NCBI GenBank assembly: GCA_964036275.1
Contig: OZ038434.1
Coordinates: forward strand, 32,216,947-32,280,946
Direction of reading: 5' to 3'
Length of the DNA stretch: 64,000 nucleotides
Source: Litoditis marina
Taxonomy: Eukaryota > Nematoda > Chromadorea > Rhabditida > Rhabditidae
Shown: piece by piece, positions 1 through 12,100 of the stretch
How the letters are laid out: each line of letters begins with the position of its first letter
How positions within the stretch are numbered: the stretch's first letter is position 1
Notes under the pieces: model-generated
The model's input: the letters and a program-made list of their open reading frames with translations, nothing else
What the model was told of the DNA's origin: nothing
Databases searched by the model: none
Translations under genes and position numbers: made by a program

Positions 1-3000
1 ATTTTTACTGTTCAGTATGATGTAAAATGTTCACATTCCGATTTTCACGTGAGTTACTGACGTTTAATTGACCTCAGCATGTCTTCGTTCCACAGAACGA
101 AGGGTTCGGAAATTGAATGTTCAGCGGACTGAGTAGTGGTTTAAGATAAGTTAGGGTATTTTTACTGTTCAGTATGATGTAAAATGTTCACATTCCGATT
201 TTCACGTGAGTTACTGACGTTTAATTGACCTCAGCATGTCTTCGTTCCACAGAACGAAGGGTTCGGAAATTGAATGTTCAGCGGACTGAGTAGTGGTTTA
301 AGATAAGTTAGGGTATTTTTACTGTTCAGTATGATGTAAAATGTTCACATTCCGATTTTCACGTGAGTTACTGAAGTTTAATTGACCTCAGCATGTCTTC
401 GTTCCACAGAACGAAGGGTTCGGAAATTGAATGTTCAGCGGACTGAGTAGTGGTTTAAGATAAGTTAGGGTATTGTTACTGTTTAGTATGATGTAAAATG
501 TTCATATTGCGATTTTCACGTAAGTTACTGACGTTTAATTGACCTCAGCATGTCTTCGTTCCACAGAACGAAGGGTTCGGAAATTGAATGTTCAGCGGAC
601 TGAGTAGTGGTTTAAGATAAGTTAGGGTATTTTTACTGTTCAGTATGATGTAAAATGTTCACATTCCGATTTTCACGTGAGTTACTGAAGTTTAATTGAC
701 CTCAGCATGTCTTCGTTTCACAGAACGAAGGGTTCCGAAATTGAATGTTCAGCGGACTGAGTAGTGGTTCAAGATAAGTCAGGGTGTTGTTACTGTTTAG
801 TATGATGTAAAATGTTCATATTGCGATTTTCACGTAAGTTACTGACGTTTAATTGACCTCAGCATGTCTTCGTTCCACAGAACGAAGGTTTTAAAAACTG
901 ATTATTTAGCAAACCACGTTAGCAGTCCTTCGTTCCACTGAACGAAAGGTTCGGAAATTAAATGTTCAGCGGACTAATTAGTGGTTTGAACCAAGTTAGG
1001 GTATTGTTACTGTTCAGTATGATGTAAAAACGTCACATTGCGATTTTCACGTAAGTTACTGACGTTCAATTGACCTCAGCATGTCTTCGTTCCACAGAAC
1101 GAAGGGTTCGCAAATTGAATGTTCAGCGGACTGAGTAGTGGTTTAAGATAAGTTAGGGTATTTTTACTGTTCAGTATGATGTAAAATGTTCACATTCCGA
1201 TTTTCACGTGAGTTACTGACGTTTAATTGACCTCAGCATGTCTTCGTTCCACAGAACGAAGGGTTCGGAAATTGAATGTTCAGCGGACTGAGTAGTGGTT
1301 TAAGATAAGTTAGGGTATTGTTGCTGTTCAGTATGATGTAAAATGTTCACATTCCGATTTTCACGTGAGTTACTGACGTTTAATTGACCTCAGCATGTCT
1401 TCGTTCCACAGAACGAAGGGTTCGGAAATTGAATGTTCAGCGGACTGAGTAGTGGTTTAAGATAAGTTAGGGTATTTTTACTGTTCAGTATGATGTAAAA
1501 TGTTCACATTCCGATTTTCACGTGAGTTACTGACGTTTAATTGACCTCAGCATGTCTTCGTTCCACAGAACGAAGGGTTCGGAAATTGAATGTTCAGCGG
1601 ACTGAGTAGTGGTTTAAGATAAGTTAGGGTATTTTTACTGTTTAGTATGATGTAAAATGTTCACATTCCGATTTTCACGTGAGTTACTGAAGTTTAATTG
1701 ACCTCAGCATGTCTTCGTTCTACAGAACGAAGGGTTCGGAAATTGAATGTTCAGCGGACTGAGTAGTGGTTTAAGATAAGTTAGGGTATTGTTACTGTTT
1801 AGTATGATGTGAAATGTTCACATTCCGATTTTGACGTAAGTTACTGACGTTTAATTGACCTCAGCATGTCTTCGTTCCACAGAACGAAGGGTTCGGAAAT
1901 TGATTATTTAGCAAACCACGTTAGCAGTCCTTCGTTCCACAGAACGAAGGGTTCGGAAATTGAATGTTCAGCGGACTGAGTAGTGGTTTAAGATAAGTTA
2001 GGGTATTGTTGCTGTTCAGTATGATGTAAAATGTTCACATTGCGATTTTCACGTGAGTTACTGACGTTTAATTGACCTCAGCATGTCTTCGTTCCACAGA
2101 ACGAAGGGTTCGGAAATTGAATGTTCAGCGGACTGAGTAGTGGTTCAAGATAAGTTAGGGTATTGTTACTGTTTAGTATGATGTGAAAAGGTCACATTCC
2201 GATTTTCACGTGAGTTACTGACGTTTAATTGACCTCAGCATGTCTTCGTTCCACAGAACGAAGGGTTCGCAAATTGAATGTTCAGCGGACTGAGTAGTGG
2301 TTTAAGATAAGTTAGGGTATTTTTACTGTTCAGTATGATGTAAAATGTTCACATTCCGATTTTCACGTGAGTTACTGACGTTCAATTGACCTCAGCATGT
2401 CTTCGTTCCACAGAACGAAGGGTTCGCAAATTGAATGTTCAGCGGACTGAGTAGTGGTTTAAGATAAGTTAGGGTATTTTTACTGTTCAGTATGATGTAA
2501 AATGTTCACATTCCGATTTTCACGTGAGTTACTGACGTTTAATTGACCTCAGCATGTCTTCGTTCCACAGAACGAAGGGTTCGCAAATTGAATGTTCAGC
2601 GGACTGAGTAGTGGTTTAAGATAAGTTAGGGTATTTTTACTGTTCAGTATGATGTAAAATGTTCACATTCCGATTTTCACGTGAGTTACTGACGTTTAAT
2701 TGACCTCAGCATGTCTTCGTTCCACAGAACGAAGGGTTCGGAAATTGAATGTTCAGCGGACTGAGTAGTGGTTTAAGATAAGTTAGGGTATTGTTGCTGT
2801 TCAGTATGATGTAAAATGTTCACATTCCGATTTTCACGTGAGTTACTGACGTTTAATTGACCTCAGCATGTCTCCGTTCCACAGAACGAAGGGTTCGGAA
2901 ATTGAATGTTCAGCGGACTGAGTAGTGGTTTAAGATAAGTTAGGGTATTTTTACTGTTCAGTATGATGTAAAATGTTCACATTCCGATTTTCACGTGAGT

Positions 3001-6000
3001 TACTGACGTTTAATTGACCTCAGCATGTCTTCGTTCCACAGAACGAAGGGTTCGGAAATTGAATGTTCAGCGGACTGAGTAGTGGTTTAAGATAAGTTAG
3101 GGTATTTTTACTGTTTAGTATGATGTAAAATGTTCACATTCCGATTTTCACGTGAGTTACTGAAGTTTAATTGACCTCAGCATGTCTTCGTTCTACAGAA
3201 CGAAGGGTTCGGAAATTGAATGTTCAGCGGACTGAGTAGTGGTTTAAGATAAGTTAGGGTATTGTTACTGTTTAGTATGATGTGAAATGTTCACATTCCG
3301 ATTTTGACGTAAGTTACTGACGTTTAATTGACCTCAGCATGTCTTCGTTCCACAGAACGAAGGGTTCGGAAATTGATTATTTAGCAAACCACGTTAGCAG
3401 TCCTTCGTTCCACAGAACGAAGGGTTCGGAAATTGAATGTTCAGCGGACTGAGTAGTGGTTTAAGATAAGTTAGGGTATTGTTGCTGTTCAGTATGATGT
3501 AAAATGTTCACATTGCGATTTTCACGTGAGTTACTGACGTTTAATTGACCTCAGCATGTCTTCGTTCCACAGAACGAAGGGTTCGGAAATTGAATGTTCA
3601 GCGGACTGAGTAGTGGTTCAAGATAAGTTAGGGTATTGTTACTGTTTAGTATGATGTGAAAAGGTCACATTCCGATTTTCACGTGAGTTACTGACGTTTA
3701 ATTGACCTCAGCATGTCTTCGTTCCACAGAACGAAGGGTTCGGAAATTGAATGTTCAGCGGACTGAGTAGTGGTTTAAGATAAGTTAGGGTATTTTTACT
3801 GTTCAGTATGATGTAAAATGTTCACATTCCGATTTTCACGTGAGTTACTGACGTTTAATTGACCTCAGCATGTCTTCGTTCCACAGAACGAAGGGTTCGG
3901 AAATTGAATGTTCAGCGGACTGAGTAGTGGTTTAAGATAAGTTAGGGTATTTTTACTGTTCAGTATGATGTAAAATGTTCACATTCCGATTTTCACGTGA
4001 GTTACTGACGTTTAATTGACCTCAGCATGTCTTCGTTCCACAGAACGAAGGGTTCGGAAATTGAATGTTCAGCGGACTGAGTAGTGGTTTAAGATAAGTT
4101 AGGGTATTTTTACTGTTCAGTATGATGTAAAATGTTCACATTCCGATTTTCACGTGAGTTACTGAAGTTTAATTGACCTCAGCATGTCTTCGTTCCACAG
4201 AACGAAGGGTTCGGAAACTGAATGTTCAGCGGACTGAGTAGTGGTTTAAGATAAGTTAGGGTATTGTTACTGTTTAGTATGATGTAAAATGTTCATATTG
4301 CGATTTTCACGTAAGTTACTGACGTTTAATTGACCTCAGCATGTCTTCGTTCCACAGAACGAAGGGTTCGGAAATTGAATGTTCAGCGGACTGAGTAGTG
4401 GTTTAAGATAAGTTAGGGTATTGTTACTGTTTAGTATGATGTAAAATGTTCATATTGCGATTTTCACGTAAGTTACTGACGTTTAATTGACCTCAGCATG
4501 TCTTCGTTCCACAGAACGAAGGGTTCGGAAATTGAATGTTCAGCGGACTGAGTAGTGGTTTAAGATAAGTTAGGGTATTGTTACTGTTTAGTATGATGTA
4601 AAATGTTCATATTGCGATTTTCACGTAAGTTACTGACGTTTAATTGACCTCAGCATGTCTTCGTTCCACAGAACGAAGGGTTCGGAAATTGAATGTTCAG
4701 CGGACTGAGTAGTGGTTTAAGATAAGTTAGGGTATTTTTACTGTTCAGTATGATGTAAAATGTTCACATTCCGATTTTCACGTGAGTTACTGAAGTTTAA
4801 TTGACCTCAGCATGTCTTCGTTTCACAGAACGAAGGGTTCGGAAATTGAATGTTCAGCGGACTGAGTAGTGGTTCAAGATAAGTCAGGGTGTTGTTACTG
4901 TTTAGTATGATGTAAAATGTTCATATTGCGATTTTCACGTAAGTTACTGACGTTTAATTGACCTCAGCATGTCTTCGTTCCACAGAACGAAGGTTTTAAA
5001 AACTGATTATTTAGCAAACCACGTTAGCAGTCCTTCGTTCCACTGAACGAAAGGTTCGGAAATTAAATGTTCAGCGGACTAATTAGTGGTTTGAACCAAG
5101 TTAGGGTATTGTTACTGTTCAGTATGATGTAAAAACGTCACATTGCGATTTTCACGTAAGTTACTGACGTTCAATTGACCTCAGCATGTCTTCGTTCCAC
5201 AGAACGAAAGGTTCGCAAATTGAATGTTCAGCGGACTGAGTAGTGGTTTAAGATAAGTTAGGGTATTTTTACTGTTCAGTATGATGTAAAATGTTCACAT
5301 TCCGATTTTCACGTGAGTTACTGACGTTTAATTGACCTCAGCATGTCTTCGTTCCACAGAACGAAGGGTTCGGAAATTGAATGTTCAGCGGACTGAGTAG
5401 TGGTTTAAGATAAGTTAGGGTATTGTTGCTGTTCAGTATGATGTAAAATGTTCACATTCCGATTTTCACGTGAGTTACTGACGTTTAATTGACCTCAGCA
5501 TGTCTTCGTTCCACAGAACGAAGGGTTCGGAAATTGAATGTTCAGCGGACTGAGTAGTGGTTTAAGATAAGTTAGGGTATTTTTACTGTTCAGTATGATG
5601 TAAAATGTTCACATTCCGATTTTCACGTGAGTTACTGACGTTTAATTGACCTCAGCATGTCTTCGTTCCACAGAACGAAGGGTTCGGAAATTGAATGTTC
5701 AGCGGACTGAGTAGTGGTTTAAGATAAGTTAGGGTATTTTTACTGTTTAGTATGATGTAAAATGTTCACATTCCGATTTTCACGTGAGTTACTGAAGTTT
5801 AATTGACCTCAGCATGTCTTCGTTCTACAGAACGAAGGGTTCGGAAATTGAATGTTCAGCGGACTGAGTAGTGGTTTAAGATAAGTTAGGGTATTGTTAC
5901 TGTTTAGTATGATGTGAAATGTTCACATTCCGATTTTGACGTAAGTTACTGACGTTTAATTGACCTCAGCATGTCTTCGTTCCACAGAACGAAAGGTTCG

Positions 6001-7595
6001 CAAATTGAATGTTCAGCGGACTGAGTAGTGGTTTAAGATAAGTTAGGGTATTTTTACTGTTCAGTATGATGTAAAATGTTCACATTCCGATTTTCACGTG
6101 AGTTACTGACGTTTAATTGACCTCAGCATGTCTTCGTTCCACAGAACGAAGGGTTCGGAAATTGAATGTTCAGCGGACTGAGTAGTGGTTTAAGATAAGT
6201 TAGGGTATTGTTGCTGTTCAGTATGATGTAAAATGTTCACATTCCGATTTTCACGTGAGTTACTGACGTTTAATTGACCTCAGCATGTCTTCGTTCCACA
6301 GAACGAAGGGTTCGGAAATTGAATGTTCAGCGGACTGAGTAGTGGTTTAAGATAAGTTAGGGTATTTTTACTGTTCAGTATGATGTAAAATGTTCACATT
6401 CCGATTTTCACGTGAGTTACTGACGTTTAATTGACCTCAGCATGTCTTCGTTCCACAGAACGAAGGGTTCGGAAATTGAATGTTCAGCGGACTGAGTAGT
6501 GGTTTAAGATAAGTTAGGGTATTTTTACTGTTTAGTATGATGTAAAATGTTCACATTCCGATTTTCACGTGAGTTACTGAAGTTTAATTGACCTCAGCAT
6601 GTCTTCGTTCTACAGAACGAAGGGTTCGGAAATTGAATGTTCAGCGGACTGAGTAGTGGTTTAAGATAAGTTAGGGTATTGTTACTGTTTAGTATGATGT
6701 GAAATGTTCACATTCCGATTTTGACGTAAGTTACTGACGTTTAATTGACCTCAGCATGTCTTCGTTCCACAGAACGAAGGGTTCGGAAATTGATTATTTA
6801 GCAAACCACGTTAGCAGTCCTTCGTTCCACAGAACGAAGGGTTCGGAAATTGAATGTTCAGCGGACTGAGTAGTGGTTTAAGATAAGTTAGGGTATTGTT
6901 GCTGTTCAGTATGATGTAAAATGTTCACATTGCGATTTTCACGTGAGTTACTGACGTTTAATTGACCTCAGCATGTCTTCGTTCCACAGAACGAAGGGTT
7001 CGGAAATTGAATGTTCAGCGGACTGAGTAGTGGTTCAAGATAAGTTAGGGTATTGTTACTGTTTAGTATGATGTGAAAAGGTCACATTGCGATTTTCACG
7101 TGAGTTACTGACGTTTAATTGACCTCAGCTTGTCTTCGTTCCACAGAACGAAGGGTTCGGAAATTGAATGTTCAGCGGACTGAGTAGTGGTTTAAGATAA
7201 GTTAGGGTATTGTTACTGTTTAGTATGATGTGAAAAGGTCACATTGCGATTTTCACGTGAGTTACTGACGTTTAATTGACCTCAGCATGTCTTCGTTCCA
7301 CAGAACGAAGGGTTTGCAAATGGAATGTTCAGCGGACTGAGTAGTGGTTCAAGATAAGTCAGGGTGTTGTTACTGTTCAGTTTGATGTGAAAAGGTCACA
7401 TTGCGATTTACAAGTAAGTTACTGACGTTTTATTGACCTCAGCAATCCTTCGTTCCACAGAACGAAGGTTCTAAAAACTGATTATTTAGCAAACCAGGTT
7501 AGCAGTCCTTCGTTCCACAGAACGAAAGGTTCGGAAATAAAATGTTCAGCGGACTAATTGGTGGTTTGAACCAAGTTAGGGTATTGTTACTGTTA
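1..7595. repeat. 157-bp satellite array 1 (about 48 monomers)
   Basis: This is a head-to-tail tandem array; the start of ATTTTTACTGTTCAG recurs at 1, 158 and 315, giving a period of exactly 157 bp. Each monomer carries a strong dyad, CTTCGTTC-4 nt-GAACGAAG, and a TTTTCACGTGAG segment containing the perfect palindrome TCACGTGA. Some monomers read GTGAAAA...TTTTCAC across the second dyad. Monomer variants (ATTGTTGCTG versus ATTTTTACTG; CATTCCG versus CATTGCG) recur in a patterned way. A shorter variant unit starting TGATTATTTAGCAAACCACG carries an extra copy of the hairpin near 899, 1901, 3374, 5004, 6790 and 7478. The last 300 bp are more diverged, and the array ends near 7595. There is no coding potential. 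Confidence 0.97.
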
Positions 7596-8260
7596 ATAAT
7601 AATAATTCATTCGTTCATATGTTTCAGAACAGACTTCAAACAAAAAACTATCTAATTATATGAACTCACGGAAAAGGGGAAAAAGAAAAGAGAATACACC
7701 AACACAAAATTTAGACATAAAACATTACAAAGCTAATAAAAATTACTGAAAGACTAATAGTAATAGTAACTGCCTCATAAAACATTGAGAAACAATCATA
7801 CCTAGTAAAACCTTAAATATTAAAACAACAAACACAAAGCGCCAAATCTACTCGCATCCTCATTATAATTTGCAGCAACTAGAACCTAGCAAAACAGTAT
7901 GTAATTATGGTTTAGAAAGCTTATCGTGTTGAAATTATTTCACCAAGTCTTCAAAATGGTGCCAAAAGTCTACGGCGTAATTTTAATGAAAGTCAGAAGT
8001 TTGGGATCAAACTACAATAATGGGCCGTTCATTCATACGAATAACAATGATTGAGAGGATGAAAATGAGGGATTGAGACTATTTCGTAATGTCCGGCACA
8101 GAATTGTTCTTATAAGAAAAGGAAAAAGATATTGTAATAAGAGATATAGATTTATGATTAGGGAGTATAATAAGAGATATGAAAAAAAGTGGTAGTTTCG
8201 TTAAATCACACCAGTTAGATCGGGTAGACATTGAGCCACACCTGATACATGACTAAACCT
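7596..8260. other. AT-rich spacer, no gene seen
   Basis: This unique AT-rich sequence follows the satellite edge. I see no ORF with exon-like boundaries and no recognisable repeat. Confidence 0.6.
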
Positions 8261-8261
8261 G

Positions 8262-8375
8262 TACCACTGTTCAATGTGATCTGAAAGTTCACGTTGATAT
8301 TATCACGTGGATAATTGATTGTTTTGTTGACCTCAGCAGTTTTACGTTCCACAGTACGATAGTTCTCAAAATCGG
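8262..8375. repeat. decayed single monomer of the 157-bp satellite
   Basis: The order of landmarks matches the satellite: GTTCAATGTGATCTGAAAG, then TTATCACGTGGATAATTGA, then GTTGACCTCAGCAG, then the degraded hairpin TACGTTCCACAGTACGATA. It is isolated from array 1 by about 670 bp of unrelated sequence. Confidence 0.75.
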
Positions 8376-9162
8376 TTGGCTTCAATAAGTTGATTTACAG
8401 GTTATGAAAAAGGAACAGAAAAGTAGCTGTCCTCCAGACGTGCAAATTCCTCGTCCGAGAATGGTGAGAAAACATCCGAAGTATAGAGAGTGTAGGAATA
8501 CTTGTTGTAGTTTGATATACTGGTCGTACCCTTTCGATTTTTGACTAAAAAGCATGTTGATCAACCCGTAAACACAGCGGCATACTGCAAAATAAAATGT
8601 AAATAATTGCTTGGATATCCTCAAGTATACTCTGCCATGTAGCTCGGAAATCGATACCAACTAATTTTTCAATATACGGTCCAAAACTACATTTTGTTGG
8701 TCATGAACTGACACCAGTGAATGTGTTCGCGATGAAATTACAACATTTCGCAATGGAATGAAATACATAACAATGTAAATTTATTCAGGAAACTGCATTG
8801 CTCGATTTGAACCGACCAAACATCGCTCTCGCATCAAATGTTCTCGAGCGAGAGGAAGCATACGAGGAAACAGACGACCATTTTTACACGAGTCAGTTCA
8901 CATAATAGGTTTAAGCTTTTTAGTTACAAATTGGTACTTATACACAAATAGAGTTCCAGCAATGAGTATGAATCTGTACTTCAATATGAAGTTACCCGAC
9001 AGTAAAAAGTGTGTATACTGTACTACTATTCAATATTCGTGACATGAACGTTTTCTAACTAATGGTGTATCTTAGAATCGCAGTTATTGTTACTCCGGTA
9101 TGAAACACTCTGTGTGAAAAAAATTACGTTAATGTTAACAATAAAACATGATAACGTTTCAG
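8376..9162. other. region upstream of the recombinase-like gene; possible 5' exon
   Basis: No confident gene was found. A possible exon begins after TTATTCAG at 8787. One frame there is acidic and protein-like but runs into a stop without a good donor. Another frame is open to a donor near 8905 and would give the splice phase needed by the exon at 9163. The start codon of the downstream gene was not found and may lie here. Confidence 0.3.
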
Positions 9163-12100
9163 TGAGAGGAGCTGTCAACACAGTATTCGTTTTACCAGCC
9201 GAGAACAACTTCGGATTCGATTGGAAACATGATGAATGGATGAGCTCGTACTACACGCAAGCATACACTGCTAGAGGAAGTAAATATGCATTACAATTCA
9301 AATTAGTCAATATTTCTTACGCCCTGATGAGCCTTGTAAGAAACAATTCACGTCAAAACGTGAAGTTTCACTTGACGTAACAGTCTTTCGATCCTTGGAG
9401 CGAACACATCCAAATTTGCTTGTATTATTACACCGAGTAGTGATTTAAGTCGTTACAAGATTAGGATCGGGAAGTTAAGCAATATAAATTGAAAAAAATG
9501 TTCACAAAAACACATTTCGACTTTTGAGGCGAACTTTACACGTCAAAGAGTGACCTCTCACATGACATGACAGTCTTTCGTTCTCAGGAACGAACATATT
9601 CAAATTAGCTTCTATTCAAACAATGGGTAGTAATTGAGGTCATTACAAATTGAGAATCGGTGAATTAGGCAATGCAAATCGGGAATACATTCACAGAAAC
9701 ATAGTTTTACTTTCGAGGCCAACTTTCTACGTTTTCATAACTCCTATCTGTGATTACACTTAAATCACAAGCTTTTAACGTCAAAAAGTGACGCTTAACT
9801 TGGCAAGGCGTACTTACGATTGTAAATTGAAAATACTCTATGTGAGTGACACTTTTCACAGTAGAAAAAAGACGTTTCCCCCAGCGTGAAAAATATTTAG
9901 TTAGCATTGTACATTATCCTTTACTAGCCAATTTCAGTTGAACAGTTGGAACTTCACGAAAAGCTGCGGTTCTGGCGAAAACTAATCGTCGGTCAACATC
10001 CGATTCTCGTTGGATTCTCAAAGTACCTAGAGAATATGAAGGACGACAAAAGCATCACACCGGCGGAATTCGATGACAGCGACAACTTCAGGCACCAATA
10101 CCTGTCGAGTATCTGCCGCTTTATGCTAGTTGTGATGCGATCTCGACAAAGTTAAGTAACAAAAAAATGCCGTACAAAGTTTTTGAATTTTAAACAAGTC
10201 CATCTCGCTGGGTGTGTAGTTTTATTCCAGTTCTTTTCGTTCACGTGATTATTGACGTGTAGCACGATCAAACTACAACGAAGAATTCAATCACTTTCCA
10301 GAGTTACGGTATATTTTACTGTTAACGACGACGTGAAAGTTCGCGTTGAAATATTCACGCGAATTGTTGAACTTTTATTAACCTTGGCAGTCTTTCGTTC
10401 TACAGAACGAAAATTCCCAAAACCGACTTTTTATCAGATTAAGAGTAGTGTATCACTCCACAATTTACCCTATTCCCCACATAATTGCCAACTCTAAAAA
10501 TAAACTGATAACGGCGTGGCACCTTCCATCATCGTCCCCAAAACATCCAACTCAACTAATCGAGTATGAACTTCAAATGAGTGCGCTGAAGGCGAGAATC
10601 AGTATAATTTCGGAAATTTTGTCTTCATCATGTTTACCAGATTGATTTCTTGACTGTAGAGGCCAAGACATTTTTTTATTTCAAAATTTTAAACTACAAA
10701 AGTTCAAACTACAAAACATATTTCAAGTTTTAAAATAATTCCAAATGAAAGAATAAAAAATGCAAGTAGAATTTTTGTTATGCTAAACTACCAAGATCTA
10801 ATCAAAATCTTTCGAGTTAAAGAGTAGTCTAGGTCCAGTTTCTAGATTCTCTTCGTTAAACCTGTTAATTGAGCATTGAGGTAAACCACAGTAGTGTCTG
10901 ACTAATTGAGACTTGTTCACCTCTCGAAATGATAAATTTCGAACGGTCTTGGCCTCTACAGTCAAGAGATCAATCTGGTGAACATAATGAGAACAAAATT
11001 TTCGAAATTATGTAGATTCTCGCCTTCAGGGCCCTCATTTGAAGTTCATACTCGATTAGTTGAGTTGGATGTTTTGGGGACGATGATGGAAGGTGCCACG
11101 CCGTTATCAGTTCATTTTTGGAGTTGGCAATTCTGGGAGGATTGGTGTAAATTGTGGGGTAGTACACTACTACTGAATGGTATTTAGGGTAATCGAATTG
11201 TTCAATATGACGTAAACGTTAACGAGTTTTCACGTGAATTAGTGACGTTTATTGAGCTTAGCAGTGTTTCGTTCCAATAAACAACCTAGTACTATGTATC
11301 TCTAGAACTAATGTTAACATTTCTTTTTCAGGTTCGGACAGAAGGTCACCATAGACGATATACTCTTTTCACGGAAAACTTTCCAGTTCTATATGGACGG
11401 AATTGTTCGTCTGAAAGTGAAAGAAGGAGTTCAACTTGGTTTCATCAAGGCGCTCATTTGTTGTCTAAAGTACATCAAGCATGTTGTTGAGCCTGGTAAG
11501 TATTTTTCAAATTTTAACAGTGTTGATATGTTTTCTTTGTCATTTTGTCATCAAGATTAGTACTGTAGTAATAATCAATTTTGGATTAACAGTAGACAGT
11601 TAAAATGTTCATAATTTGAGTAAGTATCAGTGAATTTCTGCGTGCTGCTTGTGTTCACGAGTTAACACCGTTCAACAAACATGTAACGTTTAGTGGCTTT
11701 CCACGGTCTTCGCGCGTCAACTTGTGAAATGTATTTGGAATCATTGATATCACTGATGAAGCGAAGCAAGAACAGGGAAGCACGAACGCAATCGAAACGT
11801 GGAGCTGTGTCGGCAAAGGAGAAGGTATATATATATATTAAAGAGATATATCTATAATGAATTATGAAATATGAGAAAGTAATAGAAACTGTTTTAAGTT
11901 AGGAGTTTTTCACCATACATGTAATGACCTAAAAAAACGCTTGATTACGGAGAAAAGCGCAAGAGTACAATAGAAGGGGTACTGTAATACAGCAATCCTA
12001 AATCCCGTACTGCCTTGTTGCATTCACAATATTCACAAATCTTTCCTCACAACGTTGGGTCATCTGACAAAGTTCTGAACAGGGTTTCGTATTTTAATCG

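Noticed and set aside
1..7595. Regularly spaced hairpin-bearing repeats suggesting a CRISPR-like array
   Set aside because: The whole 157-bp unit is repeated with no unique spacers, and the genome is clearly eukaryotic; it is an ordinary satellite.
10448..11167. Two similar 65-codon ORFs, one on each strand
   Set aside because: They are the same arm sequence of the foldback element seen in both orientations, not a gene pair.
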